A DNA stretch of 64,000 bases from CAZSHG01 sp964606695 [NCBI: uncultured bacterium] (GCA_964606695.1 CAZSHG010000004.1:1-64000); one strand, 5' to 3'. Shown: positions 25,919 through 35,349, counted from the stretch's first letter. Made by a program: numbers and translations. The notes: a model not told the origin generated them from the sequence alone.

Positions 25919-26347
25919 GGGCGATCAACTAAACCTTATCGTAAAAGCGTTCGTCCGATATAGGTTGATAAAATACGGTTTGCAAAACGTTAAAGCAAGG
26001 CTATTCTATTCGCCTGCTCATCGTCAATCAGGCGTTTATTTTTCGGGATTAGGCAGGGATGGGTAATGACGGGAGCGAAAACAGTTTTTCCGTTAAACTG
26101 TTTTTTCGCGATAATCGCGCGGGCGGACAATCCTATACGCTCCTTTACGGGCTCTTCGACACGGTCTCGGACTCGATCCGCAGGGTGGAAACGCCTTCCC
26201 GGCAGTTATTTTATCCGGCGGATTACCCAATTAATCCCCCACCTCGCCGATATTCGCCGATAACGCGACCGGACGTTACGTCCTCGAACCTCAGGAATCC
26301 CTCGAATACTATTATTCCCCGAAATAACTCTCGACTTCTTTATTCGA

Positions 26348-26644
26348 TTAGACCTCGATTTCATCATAGTTATTCGATTTTTTATCGAATAGGTTAAAGA
26401 TCTTACTGTAGCACTCCGAAATCCCATTGAAGCCTGAAAAAACTTTTTGGAGTTCGGAAATAATTAACAAGACTGCGGAAATATAAGAAAAGAGCACGGA
26501 AATGACATTTCGGAGTGCGGAAATGGCATCATCGACCGCGGCAATGACACTTCCGACCTCGGATCCGGGATTATCGTATGCGCCGATGCTCCTCCCCACC
26601 GCCCATTTGTCATTCCCGACCTGATGGGGAATCCAGTATTCCAC
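26348..26644 (-). CDS. Candidate short ORF with heptad (coiled-coil) repeats; coding status doubtful
   Basis: 98 codons. The middle reads as six successive seven-residue units: SEVGSVI, AAVDDAI, SALRNVI, SVLFSYI, SAVLLII, SELQKVF. Each has a hydrophobic residue at positions 3 and 7, the a/d spacing of a coiled coil. The 21-nt DNA periodicity at 26434-26580 is the same signal. The first codons (WIPHQVGND) are the translation of the REP-like repeat, a known artefact in such elements, and no ribosome-binding site precedes the start. It may be a remnant of a longer coiled-coil gene, or a DNA repeat that happens to be open. Confidence 0.25.
   Translation of the reverse strand: MEYWIPHQVGNDKWAVGRSIGAYDNPGSEVGSVIAAVDDAISALRNVISVLFSYISAVLLIISELQKVFSGFNGISECYSKIFNLFDKKSNNYDEIEV
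26434..26580. repeat. Degenerate tandem repeat with exact 21-bp period
   Basis: The heptamer CGGAAAT occurs at 26455, 26476, 26497 and 26518, each exactly 21 bp after the last. Related forms CGGCAAT at 26539, CGGATCC at 26560 and CTGAAAA at 26434 keep the same phase. The rest of each unit is variable. The period equals two DNA helical turns and also seven codons. Confidence 0.75.
26608..26637. repeat. REP-like palindromic element (single copy seen)
   Basis: TGTCATTCCCGACCTGATGG and the following GGAATCCAG form an ATTCCC/GGGAAT stem (26612-26617 with 26627-26632). This is the layout of the dispersed TGTCATTCCC...GGGAATCC elements common in intergenic DNA of many Gram-negatives. Only one copy is in this window, so dispersal cannot be shown here. 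Confidence 0.5.
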
Positions 26645-26719
26645 TCAATTTCCGTATTCCCGTTTTCATTGGATTGACAATAGAGAGATGGAGGCCGTAG
26701 GCGGGTTTCGTAGAATAAT

Positions 26720-27145
26720 TCACGCCGTAGTCAGCAGTGCTATTCCCCCCACTGTGAGGATCATCCCTATCAACGTTTGCGGGGTGAGTTTCTCGCCGCC
26801 GTATAGTATCCCCAGCAGAGCGCCGAATAAAGGCGAAGTGAAAGCTATCGGCATGACTTTCGACAGTGGCGCGCCCTTTATCGCTACGTAGAAGCATAAC
26901 ATCCCACAAGCTCCGGCGACTACACCCCCTCCTATTATAATATAGAGCAGGGCTTTTGAACCTGCTTGAGGTATTGTTTTCCATTGTGGATGGCTGACGG
27001 CACCGAGAATGACGAGAGCTATCGCCGTGCGGATTGTAATGCCAATTTGCGGGGAAAGATTGCCGAGGTGCAGTCCCTTTTTTTCAAAATAGCCGCCCAC
27101 ACCCCAGGCGATAGCCGTGATAAGTGCGAATATCTGTGCTTTCAT
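26720..27145 (-). CDS. Single-domain EamA (DMT superfamily) transporter
   Basis: 141 residues with about five membrane helices forming one EamA unit (ALITAIAWGVGGYFEKKGL at the start, TPQTLIGMILTVGGIALL at the end). Most EamA transporters carry two such units; this half-size form matches the COG2510 type, which would have to work as a dimer. Substrate unknown. It lies 23 bp downstream of the small 27169 gene and may share its promoter. Confidence 0.85.
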   Translation of the reverse strand: MKAQIFALITAIAWGVGGYFEKKGLHLGNLSPQIGITIRTAIALVILGAVSHPQWKTIPQAGSKALLYIIIGGGVVAGACGMLCFYVAIKGAPLSKVMPIAFTSPLFGALLGILYGGEKLTPQTLIGMILTVGGIALLTTA

Positions 27146-27168
27146 GAACGCTTTCTATGACGATTGGT

Positions 27169-27462
27169 CTAATCCGAAGACTCGCCAGCCCATTTGTCCA
27201 GCACGTCGATTAGTTTTCGTGCCTGGCGGTCGCTGGAGATATTGAATTTGGATTGCTGGCGGTATTCGTCGTTGATCTTGCGATAGCGGCGTATCGTGTA
27301 TTTCTGTTTGCTATACCGGTTATTTTTTCCGTCCCATGTCTGGTATTTGAAGATAACCGTCGCCCATGCCCCTGCGGAAAGAACCTCGCTGTCCAGGACT
27401 TTTGTTAGAAGAATACCGTCTTCTTCGTATTCGATCGTAATGTTTTCGGCTTTCGATGCCAT
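27169..27462 (-). CDS. Small conserved-looking protein of unknown function
   Basis: 97 residues, soluble and charged, with a likely beta-rich N-terminus (NITIEYEEDGILLTKVLD, WATVIFKYQTWDGKNNRY) and a C-terminal helix (DRQARKLIDVLDKWAGE). The segment YRQQSKFNISSDRQA resembles small uncharacterised bacterial proteins I have seen, but I cannot name a family. Translation is well supported by a strong promoter (27491-27519) and an AAGGGGG ribosome-binding site before ATG 27462. Confidence 0.75.
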   Translation of the reverse strand: MASKAENITIEYEEDGILLTKVLDSEVLSAGAWATVIFKYQTWDGKNNRYSKQKYTIRRYRKINDEYRQQSKFNISSDRQARKLIDVLDKWAGESSD

Positions 27463-27741
27463 TGCGCCCCCTTATTTTGTTTATCTTACAATTATAATGT
27501 CCAATTTCGGTTTTGACAACATGAATTATTTTTCTTTGTCTTGAGGAGGTCGGTAAATTCCCCTTATTTGATTCGAATTGGAAAAGCGACAGGGAGATTG
27601 CCTCCAGATAAGATAGCTCGCAGTTCCTCCGGCGTTCGCGTGAAGTAGTATAGGTTGTATAGGCAGAGAAAAACGGCGCGAAATATAATTATTCAGGTTT
27701 ATGCTTGCTTTTAGTGCGGGATTGTAATAAATTGTATTAAT
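27463..27741. other. Divergent intergenic region
   Basis: About 280 bp between the 27169 (minus) and 27742 (plus) genes. It holds the minus-strand promoter below. For the plus gene only a weak TTGCTT (27705-27710) with A/T-rich sequence downstream is visible; no repeat or RNA gene is seen. Confidence 0.5.
27491..27519 (-). promoter_or_regulatory. Sigma-70 promoter for the 27169 gene
   Basis: On the minus strand TTGTCA (27519-27514) and consensus TATAAT (27496-27491) are exactly 17 bp apart. Start expected near 27484, giving a 22-nt leader with a good ribosome-binding site. Confidence 0.75.
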
Positions 27742-28644
27742 ATGATGGATAATAACGCTATTTGGCAGACTATGAAATTCAGACTAATCATTTTTTTTCT
27801 CGCGGTTATTCTCGTTACTGTTTCTTTCGGCTCGCGGATGAGGGTAAAACCGCCGACGATTCTACTTCAGGAAGCTCCTGTGGGCGAGTATTATGATTTT
27901 GGGCTCCGCAGAGGACAACATATTACGATAGGCCCGATGCCCAAAGACCGGATATTCAAATTGGCGGTGGAACCGGCCAGCCAGGGCGGCAGTCAGGCGA
28001 CGGGGTATGTGGATTTCCCCGAACCGACGTGGTTCGAACTCGATAAGGATTCGGTTTTCGTGCAGGCTGGAACCGAGGAAACCGTCGATATGTGGATGAG
28101 CATTCCGGAAGATGACGGCCTTTATAATCATCATTGGCTGTTGGGTATCGCCTTGAATCCCGTAGCGGTTCCGGGGAACTTCGAGCAGATACAGACCGGC
28201 GCTTATTTACTATTTAGAATCGAGACGGAAGCGAAAGCCGGCGTCGTGCCTATTTGTGCCGATAACGAAATCGTGTCGGCACCCAGTATGGTCGTTTTTA
28301 GCGACGTTCAACCGGGCAAGGAGACATCGCAGACCATCGAATTGTTCAGCGGTTTCCAGAAATCCCAGCTCGTTTCGATACAGCCTCTCGATCCCACCTC
28401 GCCGGTAGCTCAGTTAACGATACTCGGCACTTCCGGTTTCCCGCGGCTCAATAATCCCGAATGGCTCGAATATCCGGCTGAGACCGTTATCCCCGGCGAA
28501 GAGGAGGGCGGCGGTCCGTTTCCTATCACGCTGAAAATACCGCAGGACGAACAGATAAGGCAATTCGAGGAAATCCTTATAATAGAAAGCGAATACTGCA
28601 GACCGGCTTTTATAAGGATTCTGGTTACGACAAAAGTAAACTAA
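27742..28644 (+). CDS. Exported protein of unknown function
   Basis: 300 residues. A hydrophobic segment (about 12-30, FRLIIFFLAVILVTVSFGS) is a signal peptide or anchor; an internal ATG at 27772 (MKFRLII) would give a more typical signal peptide. The rest looks like two or more Ig-like beta domains (VDFPEPTWFELDKDSVFVQAGTEETVDMWMSIP; VQPGKETSQTIELFSGF). Such Ser/Asp-poor Ig folds suggest a structural or chaperone-like surface role, but no family is recognised. A large surface-protein gene follows 51 bp later. Confidence 0.65.
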   Translation: MMDNNAIWQTMKFRLIIFFLAVILVTVSFGSRMRVKPPTILLQEAPVGEYYDFGLRRGQHITIGPMPKDRIFKLAVEPASQGGSQATGYVDFPEPTWFELDKDSVFVQAGTEETVDMWMSIPEDDGLYNHHWLLGIALNPVAVPGNFEQIQTGAYLLFRIETEAKAGVVPICADNEIVSAPSMVVFSDVQPGKETSQTIELFSGFQKSQLVSIQPLDPTSPVAQLTILGTSGFPRLNNPEWLEYPAETVIPGEEEGGGPFPITLKIPQDEQIRQFEEILIIESEYCRPAFIRILVTTKVN

Positions 28645-28695
28645 CCGAATGATATAGCGCTTTTACAATCAATTATGTAAAAAACGGAGGACAAA

Positions 28696-31600
28696 ATGAA
28701 GAGACTGATAGCCCTTCTCCTTATTGTGGTAGCGATTTCCACGATGGCTCAGACTTTCATCGAAAGCGAAAACGAGCTTATCGGTGTTGGGGCGGATCTT
28801 CCCGGTATGTTCAGTATCGGGGTTCCACCGGAATCTCTGGGGGCCCCGATTCAATTCCTATTGAATTCCAGCTATAGGTCGGCAAGCCCTTCGGGAGCTT
28901 ATGCCGGGTTTTACATCGACAGCGTGATCTATTCGACAAATGCGATGATCAATATGATTTACCCGGACAGCGCGGTTTCGCTGATAGATCACCAGACATT
29001 GCCATCGACGGTGGACATTATCAATAAATGGGTAATTACCGAATGGTTCATTGAGGAGGATCCTCACGGAGCAGATTCTCTCTATATCTCACAGGTTCTT
29101 CAACCGCAGGAGAGCGGCGACGCAGGGACGGTTGTTATGCGTTGGTTAATCCGAAACGACGGCAGTGTTCCGCACGACGTGGGCGTGATTTTAGCCATGG
29201 ACACAAAAATCGGCGACAGCGATTCGGCTAAAATCTGGGCACCGGGAGGAATACCTTTCTCGGACACGATCCGTGTTCTACCAGATTCCATCCACGCGTG
29301 GGATATGCCGCCGTTCTGGGAAGCTTATGAATACGATCCGCCATCTGATACGCTCGGCCTGGTGGCCAGGGGAATTCTCAGCACACCGCCGAATACTACT
29401 CCGGGTCAAATAGCGATGGCCGACTGGAGAAGCCTTCTGGGCAAATTCTGGAACGTCGAACTGGACGAAACGGATACTTACGAGGATTCCGGAGTTATGC
29501 TCTGGTGGTATCCGGTTACGATTCCGCCCGGTTCTCTGGTCACTTTCATAACCACCTATGGGCTTTCGGACAGCTCGGCAAGTATAGGCGGTATATACGG
29601 GCTTTCCATTTCTTTTCCGAGGAATCAGATTGTAACCGGATGCAGATTGTATCCGAATCCCTTTAATCTCATTGTAAGTGTAACGAACAATTCGGATACT
29701 ACGGTCGATAATATGATGGGCGTTTTCAACGACGTGGGTTCGGCATATATTACTCTCGCCCCTGGCGACACGGCTATAAAAGACGTTATTCCTTCCACGT
29801 TAGCTCCGGGGCAGGTCGGTTTCGTTAGCTGGAGCGTCATTGTGGATCCTCTGCCGGAAACAACTTATGTGGATTCCTTCCAGGTAACCGCTCGAACGGA
29901 CGATCCCGATACATTTACGACTTCTCCCCCCATGCCGATTAGGATCGGGGGATCCGATTATATGGGGCCTTACGTAGAACTGGTCGAACCGCTCAATAAC
30001 ACGATTACCAGCGATTCGCTCCAACCGATTAAAATATACCTTTACGACGAGGACGTTGGAGTAGATACGAACCGAATATTCTTCTACTTCTATCCTACGC
30101 CGACTGAGGAAATCGGCGTGGATTTATCCGATCCGCGATTGTCTTACGAGAACGACACTCTATTCTATCAACCAGCGATTCCTTTATTAAACGGCAACGT
30201 GGTCAGGTTCCGGTTGGCCAGAGCTGAGGATTGGAACGGCTGTCCGTCGGATTCGATGCCGCTTTCTCAGTTCCGGGTCGATCTCGAAGGCCCGGAGATA
30301 ACGGGTTACTTCCCGCCGGATAGTTCGATACAATCCGATTCGTTATTGGAGAACTTCGTTCTCTGCTATGACGTTTATGGGGAGTTATTGTTATCGAGTG
30401 CCGAATACGGACTAACTCTCGACGATTATCCTCTCGGGACATCAGTTACCGGTGCCGATGCGGACGATGGGGTGAGTATAGCTGTTTCATCCGGCGCGGG
30501 TATTTCGGACACCGTCTATTGGAAACCTGCGGAATGGACTTCTGGCGCGGGCAGGATAGCGGACGGCTATGTCGAAATATCGTTAGATAATATAACCGAC
30601 GCCCCAGATTACGGTATACCGAATCCATCGCCTGATACACCCTTTGGCTGGATGTATTTGATGAATTCCCACGGCCCGCGCGCGCGTTCGGTTCTGCCCT
30701 ACGACGGCAACTACGTGAGCGTTCCCGATACGGACATGGTCTATTACCTTTACGACGGCAATTCGCTGGATATGTCCACGGCGATTATCAATTTCGACGG
30801 CGAGGACCTCGCGGTAACCGGGAGCAGTAGAGATAGCCTACATACGGTCGTTGTTGATTCGATGTATCCAGACTGTTACGAAGTATTTGCCGAGGTAGTT
30901 TACTGCGACGACAGCCTCGGATCTCCGCTGGACGTTACCAGCATGACGTCCTGGTCTTACACTATCGATATAACTTCGCCCTATATTACCAACTGTTCTC
31001 TCGGCGACGGCGACACTATAGGTAGCGATATTTTCGATTTGACCGTAAGCTTCGGGGATATTTGCGCCGGTGTAGCTCAGGATAGCATCATAGCTTACGT
31101 CGATGGCGAATTGGTGACGCTGTATTCATGGGCTACGGATGACGAGGTTACATTCGAGGTTTCGGCGACGGAAGAATCCGTTATAGTCGATATCGATATA
31201 TGCGATTTAATCGATGTCGGGCCGGCGAATTGGATGGATACAACCTACGTTTTCCACATCGAAATGGAAGGACCGAGAGCTTATTTCAGATACTCGGAAG
31301 CTGGATATATTTGCAGTGCCACCGGCCCGATAGTCTGGTATCTATACGATGTTGACGGTATCGACGACACTACGGTTCAAGTTACCGTCGAAGGCACCGT
31401 GTATACACTCGATTCGCCGGAACTCGCTTATGACGACGTAACTCATCTTCTGACATTCACTCCCTCCAGTGCCTGGACGGACGGCCATGTAGTTACGGCT
31501 TCACTGGACGCCGTAATGGATCCGCTTGGATATTCGCTTTCGGCTCCGGTCAGTGGAATGTGGACGGTCGATCTGGACGGCCCCGAGTGGACGGAAACAA

Positions 31601-32211
31601 TCGAAGAGGTTCATACATCCACGGGCGGTTCCAGCTACGATATATTTGATTCGCTTCTTCACATTCATTTCGAATGGGGCGATGGCGATATGGATAGTAT
31701 ATCGCTCATTTTCGGGGATGATACTTTGATAATGGGCAATCCCGGCCTGGACATCACCGATTCAATGATCAGCTTCAGCGCGCCCGACGCCGGGATTATA
31801 CTCGATAGTAGCATGACCTATGAATTAACGCTCATCGCAAAATCGATTTGCGCGTTCAGCATGGGCGAATGGGATACGCACACGATCTCATTATACAGCA
31901 CGGATGTCGAGGAAATGGATAACAAATTGCCGAAAACCGTCCAGCTGTTGCCAAACAGACCCGATCCATTCAACGCCTCGACTGCCATTCCGTTCGTCTT
32001 GCCGCGAGATGAAAACGTCCGGCTGGAAATTACCAATATACTCGGCCGCCACGTTGCGACCCTCGTTCATTCGCGGATGACCGCCGGACGCCACGAGATT
32101 ATCTGGAACGGCGTGGACGATAACGGACGGGAAATGCCCAGCGGAGTTTACAACTGCAGGATTATCGTTTCGGATAATTCTGAATCGCAGAGAATAACTC
32201 TAATACGATAG
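28696..32211 (+). CDS. Large secreted multi-Ig protein with FlgD-like sorting domain
   Basis: 1171 residues with a signal peptide (MKRLIALLLIVVAISTMAQ) and a GGAGG ribosome-binding site. An N-terminal domain of about 290 residues of unknown type is followed by a series of beta-sandwich domains (about 310-1080). These contain recurring patterns such as GPRAxxxxP, YLYDxxxxDxxTxxxxxxG and SWTDGHVV, typical of bacterial Ig-like/SbsA-like domains. Residues about 1085-1171 form the FlgD-like/T9SS type A domain (LPNRPDPFNASTAIPFVLP, ITNILGRHVATLV, IIWNGVDDNGREMPSGVY). Probably a cell-surface protein. It ends in a strong terminator. Confidence 0.8.
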   Translation: MKRLIALLLIVVAISTMAQTFIESENELIGVGADLPGMFSIGVPPESLGAPIQFLLNSSYRSASPSGAYAGFYIDSVIYSTNAMINMIYPDSAVSLIDHQTLPSTVDIINKWVITEWFIEEDPHGADSLYISQVLQPQESGDAGTVVMRWLIRNDGSVPHDVGVILAMDTKIGDSDSAKIWAPGGIPFSDTIRVLPDSIHAWDMPPFWEAYEYDPPSDTLGLVARGILSTPPNTTPGQIAMADWRSLLGKFWNVELDETDTYEDSGVMLWWYPVTIPPGSLVTFITTYGLSDSSASIGGIYGLSISFPRNQIVTGCRLYPNPFNLIVSVTNNSDTTVDNMMGVFNDVGSAYITLAPGDTAIKDVIPSTLAPGQVGFVSWSVIVDPLPETTYVDSFQVTARTDDPDTFTTSPPMPIRIGGSDYMGPYVELVEPLNNTITSDSLQPIKIYLYDEDVGVDTNRIFFYFYPTPTEEIGVDLSDPRLSYENDTLFYQPAIPLLNGNVVRFRLARAEDWNGCPSDSMPLSQFRVDLEGPEITGYFPPDSSIQSDSLLENFVLCYDVYGELLLSSAEYGLTLDDYPLGTSVTGADADDGVSIAVSSGAGISDTVYWKPAEWTSGAGRIADGYVEISLDNITDAPDYGIPNPSPDTPFGWMYLMNSHGPRARSVLPYDGNYVSVPDTDMVYYLYDGNSLDMSTAIINFDGEDLAVTGSSRDSLHTVVVDSMYPDCYEVFAEVVYCDDSLGSPLDVTSMTSWSYTIDITSPYITNCSLGDGDTIGSDIFDLTVSFGDICAGVAQDSIIAYVDGELVTLYSWATDDEVTFEVSATEESVIVDIDICDLIDVGPANWMDTTYVFHIEMEGPRAYFRYSEAGYICSATGPIVWYLYDVDGIDDTTVQVTVEGTVYTLDSPELAYDDVTHLLTFTPSSAWTDGHVVTASLDAVMDPLGYSLSAPVSGMWTVDLDGPEWTETIEEVHTSTGGSSYDIFDSLLHIHFEWGDGDMDSISLIFGDDTLIMGNPGLDITDSMISFSAPDAGIILDSSMTYELTLIAKSICAFSMGEWDTHTISLYSTDVEEMDNKLPKTVQLLPNRPDPFNASTAIPFVLPRDENVRLEITNILGRHVATLVHSRMTAGRHEIIWNGVDDNGREMPSGVYNCRIIVSDNSESQRITLIR

Positions 32212-32232
32212 CCCGGATACTCCGATAGCACG

Positions 32233-32263
32233 AAAAGGCCGCGAAATGATCGCGGCCTTTTTT
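32233..32263 (+). terminator. Intrinsic terminator after the 28696 gene
   Basis: A perfect 12-bp stem AAAAGGCCGCGA (32233-32244) with TCGCGGCCTTTT (32250-32261), loop AATGA, ends in six T residues (32258-32263). Confidence 0.95.
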
Positions 32264-32313
32264 GTTCCTTCTAAAATTTCACAGTTCCATCAAAACCGTC
32301 TTTAGACGACGCG

Positions 32314-32342
32314 TTGACAAAAGGTTACGATTTACCTATATT
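32314..32342 (+). promoter_or_regulatory. Strong sigma-70 promoter for the 32377 gene
   Basis: Consensus TTGACA (32314-32319) and TATATT (32337-32342) with a spacer of exactly 17 bp. Start expected near 32349, leader about 28 nt, with CGGAGG before ATG 32377. Confidence 0.85.
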
Positions 32343-32376
32343 CATTTAATATGCAATATGTTAACCGGAGGATAAA

Positions 32377-35349
32377 ATGAGGAACTTTATCGTATTCATC
32401 GTAATGATAATCATATCGGGACTATTGTTGGCAGATACGGGCGGCCCCGACGGATTTGGATATATGTGGGCGGATCAGGAGGAACCCGAAGTTACGTTCG
32501 AGTGGATCGAACCGGATACGTCCTTAGCTGGCGAGGCTTCATTCGCCACCACCGACGATGCGGCAACGTCCGTCCCGATTCCTTTCCCCATAACGTATTA
32601 CGGCACAACGTATTCGGATACTATCATTGTTACGACGAACGGGGTTGCGGGATTCGATATGACGGAGATAGAAGAATATATTAACGATTCAATTCCGACA
32701 ATAACGACACCAAATTGTGCTCTCTATATCTTCTGGGACGACCTGATGGCTTACGACAGCTCAGTCGTCTATTATCACACTACAGGAAGTTCCCCTGATC
32801 AAATTTTCAATATTACGTGGTATCACTGGTTCAGGAGGGGTTATTCCAGCGATCCGGAGGATCCGATATATTTTCAACTTCAGTTTTTCGAAGCCGAAGA
32901 CGACAACCCAAATACTTTCCAGTTCCAATATCTCGATCCAAATTTAAGTTCGATTTCATATTCAGGTGGGGCTAGCGCAACTGTCGGGATCGAAGATCCT
33001 TCGGGCATGGACGGCCTTTTATATTCATATAATACGGCGTCTTTGGATTCTGGAAGCGCGATAAAATTCTGGTGCGCGGCGACATCAAACCACGATTGCG
33101 GCGTGGTTTCTATAATCGAGCCGGAGGAGAATATCGTAGCGGGTTCCTCCGCCGATGTCGTCGCTCTTTTGCGGAATTTCTCCTCGGAAGACGAGGACGT
33201 AGTCCCGACATTCCTGAATATTTTCGACGAATCCGGGGATACGGTTTTTAATGTTGCGGAGACGACTGCTATTGCCGCGTGGGCCTTCGATACTCTGACA
33301 TTCTCCGGCTGGCTACCCACGGAGGGCGGGGATTATATCGTCGAATGTTATGTCGATGTCGAGGACGATACTATTGGAGATAACGACGCGATCGCAGATA
33401 CCGTAACGGTCTGGGAACATATATCCCGCGGCGGCCCGGATATCGCCGGATATATGTGGTTCGATTCCTACGACGAGAGCGGGCCGTTATACGTTGCGCC
33501 GCCCGTGTCGGAAGGAACGGCTATAACGGAACTCGAGGGCGACGACGAGTTCGCGACTATCGATTTACCGTTCACGTTTACTTATTATGAGGAAGACTTC
33601 ACCTCTATTGGAATATCTTCAAACGGCTGGATAAGTTTCGATTCGACGGTATCGTCTTCATATTTCTCAAATGACAGTATTCCGGATTCAGATACACCAA
33701 ACGCATTGCTCGCAGTTTACTGGGATGACTCGGACTGCGACGTTACTGCGGATCCAGACGCGGCAATAATGCAGTATTACGATACCGGCACGTCTTCTTT
33801 CTGGATCATCTGGAACCGAATCCAATTGCCCTATAGCTCAACGACCTCGCCGATAACTTATGGAGCCAGGCTATTTATGAACGGCACGATAGAATATCAT
33901 TACCTCGACGCTCATGCCGACGACGATCCCTATCACGATTATGGATTATCCGCCACGGTCGGTATCGAGAACCTCGACGGCACGGACGGGTTGATTTACG
34001 AATTCAACGGTTGGCCTCCGGGGAATCCGCTGTTCGATCACTTCGCGATTCGGTTCGTTCCGCCCTGGATTGGCCCGGATACTATCGGCCCGGTTATATC
34101 CCACGACCCTCCGGACAGTATTTTCGCGGACGTTCCCGGTTTCTGTATCGAACTCGAAACGCAGATACGAGATTTCAACGGAATAGAAGAGGCCGCTATT
34201 CACGTGCATTATCCAACGCCGGGAACCCGACCGGCGGATACGATAGACGGAGAGATTTACACTTTCAGGATTTGCGGTTTGCAACCGGGCGATTCCGTAA
34301 GCTACCATTTCGAGGCAAGCGATACACTGGATAACGCCGCGGTCTCGCCTAATTATAATATTCACGTCCGGAACCCGCATCAGGGCGGTCCCGATATTAC
34401 GGAATATTATTTCGTCGATTCCTGGGCGGAATGGGATTCCATGTCGCCGGCCCATAACTGGGTAGAGTTAAATCCGGATTCGGGCGGGGTGGGCACCGAG
34501 ATCGCTCTCGGTTTCGGCGGGCTTTCCGAGCCAATTGGATTCTCGTTCTTTGTTCCATTTTATGGAATAATCAGCGGCGGAGTAATAATCAGCGAGGATG
34601 GCTGGGCTTTGATGGATACGAGTTTATCCGGCGTTCCTGTAGCAACTCCTCCCCCGGTTTTTCCCAACCCCGATCCTCCGAATGCTATTATCGCGCCCTT
34701 ATGGACCGATCTCGAACCAGAATACAGCGGGCTTACAGGCGGCGGAGTTTACTATTATGATTTCCTCGATGATTCGCCGGGCGTGAGTTGTTTCATTATC
34801 CAATGGGACATGTATGAAACCGGAACCACGTCGCCGGATCTGATGAGATTCCAGGCGAAGGTTTACTACGACGAGGAGATTTTCGGTTCCCGGATAGAAT
34901 ATGTTTACAGGAACATCGAAGATTATGCCCTCGATGAAACCGGTATTTGCATCGAGCATGAAACGGGTTACGACGGCCTTTCGTATGTATATCTTGACAA
35001 TCCCGAGGACGCCCCCGTTCCCGTCAGCGGGAGTTCGGTTTTATTCTACAATCCCGAACTACATGGAATCGGGGAAGCCAAACTACCCGAAAAATTCGCT
35101 ATAACCGCTTATCCTAATCCATTTAATGCCTCGGTTGCCATCGATATTGCATCGCCGGCACCGGACGCGAATCTGGATATTTTCGATATAAACGGGAAAA
35201 AGGTAAAAAGTTTCAATGTTATCGGTAGCGAAAGGATTATCTGGCGCGGCGAGGATTCGAGTGGGCAACCACTCGCTTCCGGTCTCTATTTTGCCCGATT
35301 GAAATCCGGCGAAAGAGAAATCACGACGAAATTAATGCTCCTCAAATAA
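32377..35349 (+). CDS. Secreted protein with three nidogen-like repeats and a FlgD-like sorting domain
   Basis: 990 residues with a signal peptide (about 1-20). Three copies of a domain of about 210-240 residues start with GGPDGFGYMW (22), GGPDIAGYMW (about 351) and GGPDITEYYF (about 668). Each continues with a phase like PFPITYYGTTYSDTIIVTTNGV, a TPNALLAVYWDD acidic loop and ATVGIEDxxGxDGLxY, which is the layout of nidogen-like (NIDO) extracellular domains. CARDB/Ig-like linkers separate the copies (about 242-345 and 566-665). Residues about 905-990 are a sorting domain (ITAYPNPFNASVAI, IFDINGKKVKSF, IIWRGEDSSGQPLASGLYFARL). Likely a surface adhesin or matrix protein. Confidence 0.82.
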   Translation: MRNFIVFIVMIIISGLLLADTGGPDGFGYMWADQEEPEVTFEWIEPDTSLAGEASFATTDDAATSVPIPFPITYYGTTYSDTIIVTTNGVAGFDMTEIEEYINDSIPTITTPNCALYIFWDDLMAYDSSVVYYHTTGSSPDQIFNITWYHWFRRGYSSDPEDPIYFQLQFFEAEDDNPNTFQFQYLDPNLSSISYSGGASATVGIEDPSGMDGLLYSYNTASLDSGSAIKFWCAATSNHDCGVVSIIEPEENIVAGSSADVVALLRNFSSEDEDVVPTFLNIFDESGDTVFNVAETTAIAAWAFDTLTFSGWLPTEGGDYIVECYVDVEDDTIGDNDAIADTVTVWEHISRGGPDIAGYMWFDSYDESGPLYVAPPVSEGTAITELEGDDEFATIDLPFTFTYYEEDFTSIGISSNGWISFDSTVSSSYFSNDSIPDSDTPNALLAVYWDDSDCDVTADPDAAIMQYYDTGTSSFWIIWNRIQLPYSSTTSPITYGARLFMNGTIEYHYLDAHADDDPYHDYGLSATVGIENLDGTDGLIYEFNGWPPGNPLFDHFAIRFVPPWIGPDTIGPVISHDPPDSIFADVPGFCIELETQIRDFNGIEEAAIHVHYPTPGTRPADTIDGEIYTFRICGLQPGDSVSYHFEASDTLDNAAVSPNYNIHVRNPHQGGPDITEYYFVDSWAEWDSMSPAHNWVELNPDSGGVGTEIALGFGGLSEPIGFSFFVPFYGIISGGVIISEDGWALMDTSLSGVPVATPPPVFPNPDPPNAIIAPLWTDLEPEYSGLTGGGVYYYDFLDDSPGVSCFIIQWDMYETGTTSPDLMRFQAKVYYDEEIFGSRIEYVYRNIEDYALDETGICIEHETGYDGLSYVYLDNPEDAPVPVSGSSVLFYNPELHGIGEAKLPEKFAITAYPNPFNASVAIDIASPAPDANLDIFDINGKKVKSFNVIGSERIIWRGEDSSGQPLASGLYFARLKSGEREITTKLMLLK

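Larger units (their letters stand above)
25919..26719. other. About 800 bp without a confident gene
   Basis: Short ORFs occur on both strands, but none has a ribosome-binding site or a recognisable family. What I see is a TTTGCAAA-centred near-palindrome (25975-25990), a perfect hairpin TATTCGAT/ATCGAATA (26371-26391, 5-nt loop), a 21-bp periodic repeat (26434-26580) and a REP-like inverted repeat (26608-26637). It looks like decayed or repeat-derived sequence. Confidence 0.6.

Noticed and set aside
25975-25990. Third copy of the TTTGCAAA-centred palindrome, upstream of the minus-strand 25451 gene
   Set aside because: Only the 8-bp core and weak flanks agree with the pilin operators and no -24/-12 promoter lies between it and the gene; probably chance.
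26059-26397. Plus-strand 112-residue ORF
   Set aside because: No ribosome-binding site, composition rich in Arg/Pro/Ser like random translation, and it opposes the repeat-bearing region.
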